Shown here: piece after piece, positions 31,348 to 39,410 of the stretch
Position numbering within the stretch: position 1 is the stretch's first letter
How the letters are laid out: each line of letters opens with the position of its first letter
From: a virus
DNA: 53,452 nucleotides
Virus record (IMG/VR): IMGVR_UViG_3300018933_000007
Span: 1 to 53,452 of that record
Reading direction: 5' to 3' (one strand)
The notes under the pieces: model-generated
What the model saw: the letters and a program-made list of their open reading frames with translations, nothing else
What the model was told of the DNA's origin: nothing
Databases searched by the model: none
Translations under genes and position numbers: made by a program

Positions 31348-33585
31348 TCAGGCGCCCTTCTTCTCGGCGAGGAGGCCCGCCTGCACGCGGCGGCGGAACT
31401 GCGAGGCCAGCGGGGACAGCCCGGAGCCCTGGTTGTAGGCCGACGCCATGCCGGACTGGGGAACGGTCACCGGCTGACCCGGCTCCGGTACGGCCGCCTG
31501 CTGCGGCACCACCGGCTGGCCGAACGGCTCAGCGCCGTTGTACGGAGCCGGACCGGCCGGGGCGGCCGGGTTCATCTCGCCCGCGAGCGGGCCGGGCTTG
31601 CCGGGCCCGTTGATCGGGGTGTCACCCGAAGGCGACGGCGACGTCGTCGGGTTGGTGGTCTCCAGGTCGATGCCGGTGGCGGCCTCCACCTGCAGGTAGG
31701 TGCCGTCGGTCGGCAGCGCGTGCAGGGACGCGACCCGGTGAGTCAGCGCGCGGTGCTGCTCGATGCGCCGGGCCAGACGCGGCTCGACGGACGCCAGCGC
31801 GGCGTGAGCCGACAGCCACGCCCCCCGCTGGCGCGGGTGGTCAGTGAACGCCGCGTAGATACCGGCCTCCAGCTCCGGCGACCCGGGCCGGACCACGGGC
31901 GTGCCCTCCTGCCAGCGGGCCGCGTACTTGTAGCCCTTCTGGAAGTCGGGGTGCGCCATCTCCTGCTTCGAGGCCACGCGCCGGGACGCGAACGCCGGGT
32001 GCTTGAGCGACTGACCGTTGTCGCCGCCCATGGACACCGGCACGTTCTGCGGCGGCGCCGGAGGCTCGGCGGAGGTGTAGGCCTGGGTGTACTCCGGCGC
32101 GGCGTGCGCGTCGCCGAACGACGGCTGCGCCTCCGGGTTGCGGGCGTCGGCCGCCCCGCTCCCGGCCTCGCCGACGTTGCGCGGCGGCGTGGTCGCGGGG
32201 GAGTTGGCGATGTTCGGCTGGGCGAACTGGTGGGGCTGGCTCCACTGGTCGGCCTGGGTGCGCAGCGAGGCATGCGACTGGTGCGCGCCGGAGGTCTCGC
32301 CGCCCTGGTCGTAGTGCGCCTGGCCGGTCATGCCGTCGGCCTGCTCACCCTCGTCGAGCAGCCACGGGAACGCCACGGTGGTCGGCAGCGGCGTGGAGCT
32401 CGGCGCGTCGTGCACGTCGGTCGTCTGCTGGATCATCGGCAGGCCGGACGCGGCCTCCTTCTTGCGGGGCGCGTCACCGACCTGACCGGCAGGCTGCATC
32501 TGCTCGGTCTCCGGCTGCGCGGGGTCCTCCTCCGGCATCTCGCCGGGGCCGCCCTCGACGGGGATGTCGGCGTAGTCGGAGTGCCCGCCCGCCCGCTCGG
32601 GGCTGGAGTTGCCGCCGGAGCCGCCCTCACCGGCCAGGGACGAGCCGGACGAGGAGCCACCGCCGCCACCGCCGTCCAGGGACGGCTCGGGAGCCGGGCC
32701 GGTCATCTGGCCTGTCTCGGAGTGCCCGCCGGGCACCTCGGGGCTGGAGTTGCCGCCGCCGTTGACGGCCTGCTGGATCGCCGGGGCCCGGCTGGAGGTC
32801 TCGGTGCCGACGACACCGGCGTTGAGGTCATTGACCGGCGGCGCGAAGTTGTCGAAGACGTCCGGGGGCAGCGGCGTCGCCTTCTGGGTGACGCCGTCCG
32901 GCGCGGTGGTCTGCTGGATCTGGTCCAGGCCCGACGCGGCCTCGACGATGGTGGCCTGCGCGCGCAGGAACGTCGCGTAGCCGACGAAGATGTCCTCGGC
33001 CGTCTTGGCCTGCGCACCGAGGCTGGAGGTGACCTGCCGGGCCTTGCCGACGGCCTGCTCGGTGAACTCCACGTTGTCGGCCCGAACAAAGTCCGGCACG
33101 TCCTGGAACCACAGGGCGGCCTGCGCGATGAGCTGGCCGTGGTCGAACGGCGCGTCGGCGACCTCGGTGTCCAGCCAGTCCGACTCGGAGGAGCCGCGCG
33201 CAGTACGGGAGATGACCGGGGCGAACGCCTCGCGGATGGAGGTGTCGGCCAGGTCCGCTTCCCGCTCCAGCGCGGCCGTGTGCTGCGAGGCGCGGTCCAT
33301 CTCGTGGAGCTGGGCGACGAGCCTGAGCTGCTCGTCGAGGGACCGGGTGTTGGCGATCCGCGCCATGAGATCGGAGCGGCGGTCAGGGCTGGGCATGCTG
33401 TTCTCCTCCTGCGCGCCCGCGCGGCGCATCCGGCGGCGTACGGACTTGTCTTCGCGGGAGGGGTTGCGGCGTGGACCGCGTGCAGCAGGACGCATCGGCT
33501 CGCTGGTGAGCGCTCGGTCCTCGTCAGCCCATGGGTCGTTGACCCACAGCGAGTCGTACGGGCTCGGCTCGACGGCGTCGTGCAT
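31348..33585 (-). CDS. large repeat-containing probable virion protein
   Basis: A 745-residue protein from ATG 33585 behind GGAAGGAGGGG. A helical part (about 65-215) is followed by low-complexity Gly/Ser/Pro segments with two internal repeats: EAASGL-x-x-IQQTT…TPLP at about 215-240 and 377-401, and NSSPE-x-x-GGHS at about 279 and 326. TVAFPW near 404 recurs in the scaffold-like protein. A conserved-looking segment FQKGYKYAARWQEGTPV…GIYAAFTDHPRQRGAW lies in the last third. An internal ATG at 33396 has a stronger ribosome-binding site (AGGAGGAG), so two products are possible. Function unknown. Confidence 0.6.
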   Translation of the reverse strand: MHDAVEPSPYDSLWVNDPWADEDRALTSEPMRPAARGPRRNPSREDKSVRRRMRRAGAQEENSMPSPDRRSDLMARIANTRSLDEQLRLVAQLHEMDRASQHTAALEREADLADTSIREAFAPVISRTARGSSESDWLDTEVADAPFDHGQLIAQAALWFQDVPDFVRADNVEFTEQAVGKARQVTSSLGAQAKTAEDIFVGYATFLRAQATIVEAASGLDQIQQTTAPDGVTQKATPLPPDVFDNFAPPVNDLNAGVVGTETSSRAPAIQQAVNGGGNSSPEVPGGHSETGQMTGPAPEPSLDGGGGGGSSSGSSLAGEGGSGGNSSPERAGGHSDYADIPVEGGPGEMPEEDPAQPETEQMQPAGQVGDAPRKKEAASGLPMIQQTTDVHDAPSSTPLPTTVAFPWLLDEGEQADGMTGQAHYDQGGETSGAHQSHASLRTQADQWSQPHQFAQPNIANSPATTPPRNVGEAGSGAADARNPEAQPSFGDAHAAPEYTQAYTSAEPPAPPQNVPVSMGGDNGQSLKHPAFASRRVASKQEMAHPDFQKGYKYAARWQEGTPVVRPGSPELEAGIYAAFTDHPRQRGAWLSAHAALASVEPRLARRIEQHRALTHRVASLHALPTDGTYLQVEAATGIDLETTNPTTSPSPSGDTPINGPGKPGPLAGEMNPAAPAGPAPYNGAEPFGQPVVPQQAAVPEPGQPVTVPQSGMASAYNQGSGLSPLASQFRRRVQAGLLAEKKGA

Positions 33586-33589
33586 ACAA

Positions 33590-33638
33590 ATCACCCCTCC
33601 TTCCGCCCCCAAGGGGCGGCGAAGGAGGGGTGAGACAG
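33590..33638 (-). promoter_or_regulatory. late-gene start element with 12-bp SD-sequestering hairpin
   Basis: The minus strand reads CTGTC, 21 bases, TTGGGGGCG. CACCCCTCCTTC pairs perfectly with GAAGGAGGGGTG, which contains the Shine-Dalgarno of the 745-residue protein. It is the rightmost clear copy of the left-arm element. Confidence 0.75.
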
Positions 33639-33648
33639 GAGGAGGGGG

Positions 33649-33894
33649 TCAGTCGGTGGCGGGCACCTTCTCAGGGGTGTACTCCAGGATGTCGCCGACG
33701 CCGCAGCGGAGCACGCGACAGATGGCGGAGAGGGTGGCGAAGCGGACGGCGGCGACCTTGGCGTTGCGCAGCTTGGAGATGTTCGCCTCGGTGATGCCTG
33801 CCTGCCGGGCCAGCTCGGCCGGGCTCATGCCGCGCTCGCGGAGGATGTCGTCGAGGTGGATGGTGATCTCGTGCTCGAAGTCGGTGGGCGGCAT
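33649..33894 (-). CDS. YozG-like Xre (HTH_26) regulator
   Basis: The 81-residue protein is almost entirely a Cro/CI-type HTH: ITIHLDDILRERGMSPAELA, ANISKLRNAKVAAVRF, TLSAICRVLRCGVGDILEY. This closely follows the YozG family, which usually accompanies DUF2975 membrane proteins. One base separates its ATG from the stop of the upstream membrane-protein gene. It is the obvious candidate to bind the two operators at 34490-34538 (inferred). Confidence 0.9.
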   Translation of the reverse strand: MPPTDFEHEITIHLDDILRERGMSPAELARQAGITEANISKLRNAKVAAVRFATLSAICRVLRCGVGDILEYTPEKVPATD

Positions 33895-33895
33895 G

Positions 33896-34477
33896 TCAGA
33901 CCACCTTGTCCAGTTCGGCGTCGAGCTTCCGGGCCCGGTCGTGCTCCTTCATCCAGTCGGTGCGGTTGCCGACGGCGCCGATCAGCACCATGGCGAAGGA
34001 GCCGGAGATAAGGAGGGCGTTGAGGCCGAAGGCCGAGGCGGGCAGTGCGACGTCGAAGTGCAGCTTGATGGCGGCGTTGACGACCATGATGGGCGCCAAC
34101 ATGATGACCATCGCTGCGAAGGAGAAGCCGATCAGGACACGCTGCGCCTTCTTCTTGTCGTAGTCGTGCGACCGGCGTGCCCACATCAGGTAGCCGTACG
34201 CGGCGACGACCATCATCAGCGTCAGCACGCTCGGGAGAGAGGCGATGACGCGGTCCGCGAAGCTGGGGTCTGCCAGCTTGACGGTGACGGCCTGGACCGT
34301 GCCCTGCAGCTCCTCGGGGGCGCCCTTGGCGGAGGGGGCCTTCGCGGTGACGGTGGGGTTCATGGCCATCTGGATCAGGTCCCAGGTTGCCATGCCCATC
34401 ATGAGCAGGGGCAGCCACGTCTTGGTGGAGCTGTCGATGATCTTGTCGGCGCGGGCGTCGGCGACGGAAGACTTCAT
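33896..34477 (-). CDS. four-helix membrane protein, DUF2975-like
   Basis: A 193-residue protein with hydrophobic segments at about 20-40, 78-98, 113-135 and 148-168, and charged ends. Size, topology and the YozG-type partner directly downstream suggest the DUF2975 family, whose function is unknown. ATG 34477 follows AAGGA. The promoter is overlapped and followed by identical palindromes, so the pair is probably autoregulated. Confidence 0.65.
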   Translation of the reverse strand: MKSSVADARADKIIDSSTKTWLPLLMMGMATWDLIQMAMNPTVTAKAPSAKGAPEELQGTVQAVTVKLADPSFADRVIASLPSVLTLMMVVAAYGYLMWARRSHDYDKKKAQRVLIGFSFAAMVIMLAPIMVVNAAIKLHFDVALPASAFGLNALLISGSFAMVLIGAVGNRTDWMKEHDRARKLDAELDKVV

Positions 34478-34489
34478 GGCGGGATGTCC

Positions 34490-34505
34490 TTATCGTGGAC
34501 GATAA
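34490..34505. promoter_or_regulatory. operator palindrome O1
   Basis: TTATCGTGGACGATAA has perfect 7-bp arms. It lies between the -10 box and the start codon of the 33896-34477 gene, and its centre is 33 bp from that of the second copy. Confidence 0.8.
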
Positions 34506-34515
34506 CTTGAGCTCG

Positions 34516-34545
34516 ATAGTAGTTATCGTCCACGATAAGAGTCAA
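34516..34545 (-). promoter_or_regulatory. promoter of the DUF2975/YozG-type pair
   Basis: The minus strand has TTGACT (plus 34540-34545) and TACTAT (plus 34516-34521), 18 bases apart, the best sigma-70-like promoter in the window. Operator O2 fills the spacer. Confidence 0.8.
34523..34538. promoter_or_regulatory. operator palindrome O2 inside the promoter spacer
   Basis: TTATCGTCCACGATAA is the exact reverse complement of O1. It lies between -35 and -10, so a bound repressor would exclude RNA polymerase. Confidence 0.8.
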
Positions 34546-34551
34546 GCCGGT

Positions 34552-36306
34552 TCAGCGGCCCTTGAAGTTCGGCAGGTGCGGGCCGACGTAGCCGACGATC
34601 ACCTGGCCCGTCGGACCGGCGGTGTCGTCGTAGAAGTGCATGCGCGGCGCCGGAGGCCTGCCCCCGCCGATCCGCACGTGGGCCCCCATGAACACCTCGC
34701 CCAGCTCCGGCACGGTGAACAGCCGGGTACGCCGCACCCGCAGGTCGGAACCGCCGCGCTCCAGCAGCACCTCGGACGCGACGTACATGCCCTTGGAGAT
34801 GAGCGTGGTGGCCTGCGGCCAGTCCAGGTAGGCGGTGAAGTGAGGGAGCACCCCCGCCCCGTGCTCCGCCTTGGCTTCGCCGTAGGCGTTCAGCGCCTCC
34901 AGCGCCTCCTCCGTCCGCCGCAGCCACGTCTTCTCCGAGGAGTGCCCGCGCAGCGACTTCACCGGCTCCCGCGCACAGTCCAGGATCCGCACGTACGGCA
35001 TCAGCTCGGTGGCCAGCTCGAACAGCTCCTGCCAGCTCTCCGGCCCCTTCGGGCGTTCCGGCACCGGCTCCGCATACGAGCGCCCCGGGACGAGGGCCAG
35101 CTGGCGGCGCAGGTAGGCCACCTCGCGGGTGAGCTCCTCCGCCTCGGCCTGGGCCGTCGCCTCGGCCGCCCAGGCGCTCTCGGCCTCCGCGCGGAATTCC
35201 TTCGCCTGCTCGGTCAGCGGGTTCCGTTCCAGCTCCAGCAGGCGCTTCTCAGCAGCCTCCTTCGACGCGTACACCAGCTGGGCCTTCTCTCGCTCGCGCC
35301 GCAGCAGGTCCCTGGTTTCGGCAAGGAGCGTCTCCAGCTCGCGGGCCCGCTCCTCGGCCTCCCGCTTCTCCCGCATCGCTCGCGCGGACGCCACCGGAAG
35401 CTCCGGCAGCACCCAGGAGTTGCGCAGGTTCTCCACCCCGGCGCGGGCCCGGCTGCAGAAGTGCGGCCGGAGCGCGGCGTAGCGGACGACGGCGTCGGCC
35501 GTCTCCTTCAGCAGCTGGCCGAAGGTCCCACCCGGGGGCCGCCGGACGATGCAGTCGGCCATCGGCCACTCGTCGTGGCGCGGCTTGGTCGGCAGGATCA
35601 GCCCTCCGCCCCACTTCAGCCGCAGCCGCGACTCCGGCAGCACACCGTCGGCGTTGACGATCTGGTCCTGGTCACCGTAGACGCGGAACTCCACTACGCG
35701 CCCCCGCAGCGACGGCGGGACCAGCTCGGCCAGCGGCAGCCCCGGGCTCTGGACGGCCTCCTCCACCGGCCGCCTGTCGTGCGTGACGACCGGGATGTAC
35801 CAGGGGCATGCCGACAGCTCCTCGAACTGCTGGGCCAGATGCTCGGTGTGCAGGTCAAGTGCCCCGGTCTCCTCCATGAGGAGCAGACGGCCGCCGACCC
35901 AGTCGTACGTCGTCAGGTTGCCGAACATGACGTCCACCGGCGACTTCCAGGCCATCTGCCACGGCCGGTCGGCCTCGGCCGTCAGCGTCCAGGACAGGTC
36001 CAGGTCGGCCGGGATCACGTCCGGCGAGTGGCGCTGCAGGCCCTCCCTCTCGGCGATGACGAGGTCCGGCGCCAGCAGCAGGCGCGCGTTGATGCGGTCG
36101 CCGTCCTTGGTCTGCCAGGCCGCGTCGACTCCCCACCACCAGTGGCCGCCCTCGGGGAGGAACCTCCTGGCGTCCGCTATCTCCCCGTGTTCGATGCTGT
36201 CGTCGATGTGGTCGCGGATCGCGTCCAGTGCGGTGGTGTGCCGGACGCGGCCGCTGGCATGCCAGACGGTGTCCGGCCAGGGCAGAAGCTGCTTGCGCTT
36301 CGCCAT
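34552..36306 (-). CDS. large coiled-coil protein of unknown function
   Basis: A 584-residue protein from ATG 36306 behind AGAGGAGACC. Residues 1-290 are a globular part with many Trp. Residues about 300-420 are a long coiled coil (REKREAEERARELETLLAET, KEAAEKRLLELERNPL). A C-terminal domain contains LISKGMYVASEVLLERGG and ends RMHFYDDTAGPTGQVIVGYV…HLPNF, a pattern I associate with uncharacterised Streptomyces proteins. It is not recognisably structural and no catalytic motif is seen. Confidence 0.65.
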   Translation of the reverse strand: MAKRKQLLPWPDTVWHASGRVRHTTALDAIRDHIDDSIEHGEIADARRFLPEGGHWWWGVDAAWQTKDGDRINARLLLAPDLVIAEREGLQRHSPDVIPADLDLSWTLTAEADRPWQMAWKSPVDVMFGNLTTYDWVGGRLLLMEETGALDLHTEHLAQQFEELSACPWYIPVVTHDRRPVEEAVQSPGLPLAELVPPSLRGRVVEFRVYGDQDQIVNADGVLPESRLRLKWGGGLILPTKPRHDEWPMADCIVRRPPGGTFGQLLKETADAVVRYAALRPHFCSRARAGVENLRNSWVLPELPVASARAMREKREAEERARELETLLAETRDLLRREREKAQLVYASKEAAEKRLLELERNPLTEQAKEFRAEAESAWAAEATAQAEAEELTREVAYLRRQLALVPGRSYAEPVPERPKGPESWQELFELATELMPYVRILDCAREPVKSLRGHSSEKTWLRRTEEALEALNAYGEAKAEHGAGVLPHFTAYLDWPQATTLISKGMYVASEVLLERGGSDLRVRRTRLFTVPELGEVFMGAHVRIGGGRPPAPRMHFYDDTAGPTGQVIVGYVGPHLPNFKGR

Positions 36307-36401
36307 GGTGGTCTCCTCTGTTGTGGCGGTGTCATGCATTGTGTCGAGAAACACTGACAGCCACCGCCAGAGCACAGAATCCGCGCGACGAAACGTAAAG
36401 A

Positions 36402-36950
36402 TCAGTACATTTCGTAACGAGATTCGGTAGGACCGTGCTGGCCCTGGTAGTGGTTGCCCGCGTGCCCGTACGGCCGCGCGGGGACGGCCGACATGGGGAT
36501 CAGACAAAGCTGAGCGATCGGCATCAGCCGCCGGAGCCGGATCGGCAGGCCCGACAGGTTCGCGATCTCCAGCGTGATCTGTCCGCTGAACCCGGGGTCG
36601 ATGAAACCCGCCGTCACGTGAACGGTCAGGCCCAACCGGCCCAGGGAACTCTTGCCTTCAACGCTCGCCGCGAGCCCTCCGGGGAGGGTCACCCGCTCGA
36701 CCGTGCTGCCGAGGAGGAAGTCACCCGGCTTCATCAACCAGCCGTCCTCACCGATCTCAGCGAGCGCGGTGTGCCCCTCCGGCACGTCCGCGACGTCGAT
36801 CTCCCCGGCGTCCGGGATGTTCATCGTGCGCACGTACTGGGCGAGCAGCAGGTCCACGGAGGCGGGCTGCAGCCGCTGCGGGTCGAACGGCGAGATGTCC
36901 AGGTAGTTCTCTTCGTCGAGCGCGTTCTTGATCTGCCAGTCAGCGAGCAT
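36402..36950 (-). CDS. dcd: dCTP deaminase
   Basis: A 182-residue protein from ATG 36950 behind AAAGGGG. It has the Dcd signature SVEGKSSLGRLGL, followed by VHVTAGFIDPGFSG and QITLEIANLSG, and the normal length. It converts dCTP to dUTP (or to dUMP if bifunctional), feeding ThyX encoded at 3931-4662. No separate dUTPase is seen in this window. Confidence 0.95.
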   Translation of the reverse strand: MLADWQIKNALDEENYLDISPFDPQRLQPASVDLLLAQYVRTMNIPDAGEIDVADVPEGHTALAEIGEDGWLMKPGDFLLGSTVERVTLPGGLAASVEGKSSLGRLGLTVHVTAGFIDPGFSGQITLEIANLSGLPIRLRRLMPIAQLCLIPMSAVPARPYGHAGNHYQGQHGPTESRYEMY

Positions 36951-37005
36951 GTTGTGGTCCCCTTTCTCCACTCCATGGGGTCGCCGACCGGTACTGCGAC
37001 AGCTA

Positions 37006-37206
37006 CTACGCCGCCGTCTCGCTCGCGAGCGCCGTAGCGACCATGTCGGCCAGGCGGGGACGCTCGCTGACGGAGCCCGGCTCGATGCAGGGCCACTTCG
37101 TCACGACGAGCTGGAAGTGCACCAGGTCACCGTCGGTCTCGGTTTCCACGCTGAAGTGGACGACGCCGCAGCGCGAGCACACTTTGTCGATGGAAGGCTT
37201 ACCCAC
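37006..37206 (-). CDS. small CxxC protein
   Basis: A 66-residue protein from GTG 37206 behind GGAGGG, with CSRCGVVHF near the N-terminus and a further Cys (KWPC), possibly a zinc site. It overlaps the preceding membrane-protein gene. Function unknown. Confidence 0.6.
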   Translation of the reverse strand: MGKPSIDKVCSRCGVVHFSVETETDGDLVHFQLVVTKWPCIEPGSVSERPRLADMVATALASETAA

Positions 37207-37354
37207 GACGCCCTCCGGGCAGGTTGCCCCAGGCCCAGAACCAGATGGTGACCGCCGTGAGCGCGCCGACGAAGACGCCCGCGCTGGGGTCCTTCACGAG
37301 CCAGGCGCAGGTGCCGAAGGCGACACCTGCGCTGGCGCCGACTATGGTGCGCAT
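37199..37354 (-). CDS. small membrane protein
   Basis: A 51-residue protein with two hydrophobic stretches (IVGASAGVAFGTCAWLV and VFVGALTAVTIWFWAWGNL), ATG 37354 behind AAGGAG, coupled to its neighbours on both sides. Function unknown. Confidence 0.65.
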   Translation of the reverse strand: MRTIVGASAGVAFGTCAWLVKDPSAGVFVGALTAVTIWFWAWGNLPGGRRG

Positions 37355-37941
37355 CAGGTAACCGGCTCCTTGCTGAGACCGGCGACCGGGTGCGCAGGGC
37401 AGTGCGCGTGGCCTTCGGCGTCCCACATCCACCCCTCGGGCAGCTGCACGTCCAGCAGCGCACAGGCCGAGCAGCTGGTGCAGTAGATGCGAGGGCCGTT
37501 CTCCGGCGCCGAACGGGGCCGGTCGAGGCGAAGCGCACGGGCCTGGGCGTGGACGCGGCCTGTCTCGGCGTGCGCGGCGATCAGCTCGCTGACCCAGGTG
37601 GCGGTGATCTCCCGCAGATAGTCCATGATCATCTGGACGGTGTTCCGGCGCACCCGCAGCGGCACGAACCTGTACCAGCGGCCCATGCCGTCGTACAGGG
37701 CCTCGACCATCCGGTCGGCGTACCAGCGCATCTGCCGGTGGCAGGTTTCCTTGAGCTGCTTCATGTCGGCGTCGTGCAGCGGGAGATGGATCCGGCGCCC
37801 GGCGAGGGCGGCGCTGACGGCGACGATGTCGTCCGGGGTCAGGCCCTTGAAGGTCTGGCGGACGACCTCGGTGCTGCCCTCGGGAGAGTAGAGGAGGGTG
37901 ACGGTCGTACCGGTGCGCTCGGTGGTGGTGGTGTCGCTCAT
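37354..37941 (-). CDS. protein of unknown function
   Basis: A 195-residue soluble protein with a basic helical middle (ADMKQLKETCHRQMRWYADR) and a C-terminal Cys/His-rich part (YCTSCSACALLD, HAHCPAHPV) that could bind zinc. It overlaps both neighbours by a few bases, as part of a coupled run. Confidence 0.65.
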   Translation of the reverse strand: MSDTTTTERTGTTVTLLYSPEGSTEVVRQTFKGLTPDDIVAVSAALAGRRIHLPLHDADMKQLKETCHRQMRWYADRMVEALYDGMGRWYRFVPLRVRRNTVQMIMDYLREITATWVSELIAAHAETGRVHAQARALRLDRPRSAPENGPRIYCTSCSACALLDVQLPEGWMWDAEGHAHCPAHPVAGLSKEPVT

Positions 37942-38483
37942 GCTGCCTTGACCCCCATGGCGGTGGTGGTGGAGTTGTACTGCGCGGCCCGCTGGCGCTG
38001 GACGGCGCCGGTGACCGTCTCCCACGCCATCCCGCAGGCCCGGCTGAGCATCCCTTCGATCGTGTGCGCGGTGTCCGGCGCGACCCGGACCTTGCGCATG
38101 GTCGCCTGCATCAGCAGCGCGGCCATCTGCTCCGTCTTATCTCCGCTGGTACCCAGGTTGATCAGATCCAGCGGAGTCTGCGTCCCGTCGAACAGGAACA
38201 TCTGGGCCGCCGAGGAACCGTACTCGCGGATCCCGCGCTCGGCGCTCACCGTGCGCTGGCGCCGGTAGTCCAGGTAGTTGCCGAGCATGGCGGTGAACGA
38301 CGGGGAGACTCCCAGGAGTCGTGCCATGCGCGGGTGCGCCCATTGGTGACGCAGGCGGGCATGGCTGGGATTGGTGATGTCGTCGAGAGCGAGGACCGCG
38401 ACGGCGCGGTGGGCCTCCTTCTCGCTGAGGTCGAGGTTGTCCCGGACTGCGTACAGCTGAGACGTTGGCGTCGGGGCGGGCAT
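37938..38483 (-). CDS. protein of unknown function
   Basis: A 181-residue mostly helical protein (DLSEKEAHRAVAVLALDDIT, HPRMARLLGVSPSFTAMLG). The second segment has the look of a helix-turn-helix, but that is not certain. ATG 38483 follows AAAGGGGGG. Confidence 0.6.
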   Translation of the reverse strand: MPAPTPTSQLYAVRDNLDLSEKEAHRAVAVLALDDITNPSHARLRHQWAHPRMARLLGVSPSFTAMLGNYLDYRRQRTVSAERGIREYGSSAAQMFLFDGTQTPLDLINLGTSGDKTEQMAALLMQATMRKVRVAPDTAHTIEGMLSRACGMAWETVTGAVQRQRAAQYNSTTTAMGVKAA

Positions 38484-38508
38484 GGCGGGGTGCCCCCCTT
38501 TCTTGCGG

Positions 38509-38778
38509 TCAGTGGGTGGTTGCCGTCAGCAGGCGGCGGCAGAAGAACACGGAGTGCATCGTGTAGGCCTGCCCCCCGTCGGCCAGGACGAGCGGCCCGA
38601 GCAACCCGCGCGAGGCGTTGAGCTTCGACCGCTCCACGAGGTCATCCATCGTTGCCTGGTCGCAGCCCAGCCACTCGCGCGCGAGCTCGTAGGTGAACGT
38701 GTAGTCGCCGACCTCGTATCGAGAGAGGTTCGCGGCGGACAGACGCGGGCGCGACGGCGCAGCGCAGGATACAGACAT
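38509..38778 (-). CDS. small protein of unknown function
   Basis: An 89-residue protein, ATG 38778. DYTFTYELAREWLGCDQATM and a helical second half suggest a small nucleic-acid- or protein-binding fold. The Shine-Dalgarno lies in a 6-bp hairpin (38784-38803). Confidence 0.6.
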   Translation of the reverse strand: MSVSCAAPSRPRLSAANLSRYEVGDYTFTYELAREWLGCDQATMDDLVERSKLNASRGLLGPLVLADGGQAYTMHSVFFCRRLLTATTH

Positions 38779-38783
38779 GGATG

Positions 38784-38803
38784 ATCTCCTGGCGGGTGGA
38801 GAT
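38784..38803 (-). promoter_or_regulatory. right-arm SD hairpin (ACCCGCCA loop), copy 1
   Basis: The minus strand reads ATCTCC, ACCCGCCA, GGAGAT: a perfect 6-bp stem with the Shine-Dalgarno GGAG in the 3' arm, seven bases before the ATG at 38778. Confidence 0.78.
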
Positions 38804-38930
38804 TGAAGAATGTTGATCTAGCGGATCTGGCGGGATCTGCGCGCACCACTCTACACGCGCTTCAACCACTGGCCAGGCATATGCAAGAAACTGACACTCA
38901 GTGACTTTCCCCAGACAACAGGGGACATGA
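38804..38930. other. intergenic region with small palindromes
   Basis: It holds ACTGACACTCAGT (38890-38902), a 5-bp-arm inverted repeat and operator candidate, and GCATATGC near 38877. No promoter with good spacing was identified. Confidence 0.4.
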
Positions 38931-38966
38931 CGAAGCCCCGCCCCCGAGGGCAGGGGCGGGGCTTCG
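38931..38966 (-). terminator. terminator after the 38978-39391 gene
   Basis: A 14-bp perfect stem CGAAGCCCCGCCCC and its complement with an 8-base loop, just past the stop codon. Confidence 0.82.
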
Positions 38967-38977
38967 GCGGCTCGATG

Positions 38978-39391
38978 CTACGCCGGGGCGTGCACCAGCA
39001 GCTGGGTCACCACATCACCAAGCTGCGCTCCGGCCTCCGACAGGTCGGCATCGGCCAGCAAGTCGCGCACCGTCATGGACGCATACCTGCCGTCCACCAG
39101 ACCAAGGTCCCGACGCCATGCCGTGAGGTCGATGAGCACCGTCACCACGGCGACCCACCCCCTGTACCCCGATCCGGCAGGAGGAGGAGTGCTCTGAACC
39201 TTCTGTACCGCCGCGCACCCGGCCTGGCCCGGGAACGACTCCTCGACAGCGCGACGCAACGGCGCCTCCAGCGCCTCGACGGCCGCCGCGATCTGCTCTT
39301 CTTCCTCGACGGACACATACACCCAGTACGCCGCCGACAGCTTCCCTGTCGTCGCCTCCTGGGGCGACGTGTTGTTCGTCACGCAGATCAT
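38978..39391 (-). CDS. protein of unknown function
   Basis: A 137-residue protein with AYWVYVSVEEEEQIAAAVEA near the N-terminus and a C-terminal DLLADADLSEAGAQLGDVV helix. AGGAG is close to the start (ATG 39391; GTG 39382 would be better spaced). Function unknown. Confidence 0.6.
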   Translation of the reverse strand: MICVTNNTSPQEATTGKLSAAYWVYVSVEEEEQIAAAVEALEAPLRRAVEESFPGQAGCAAVQKVQSTPPPAGSGYRGWVAVVTVLIDLTAWRRDLGLVDGRYASMTVRDLLADADLSEAGAQLGDVVTQLLVHAPA

Positions 39392-39410
39392 CTTCTCCTG
39401 TGCCGCGCGC

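Noticed and set aside
28376-33585. Terminase large subunit near the portal
   Set aside because: None of the proteins here has Walker A/B or nuclease motifs of terminases.
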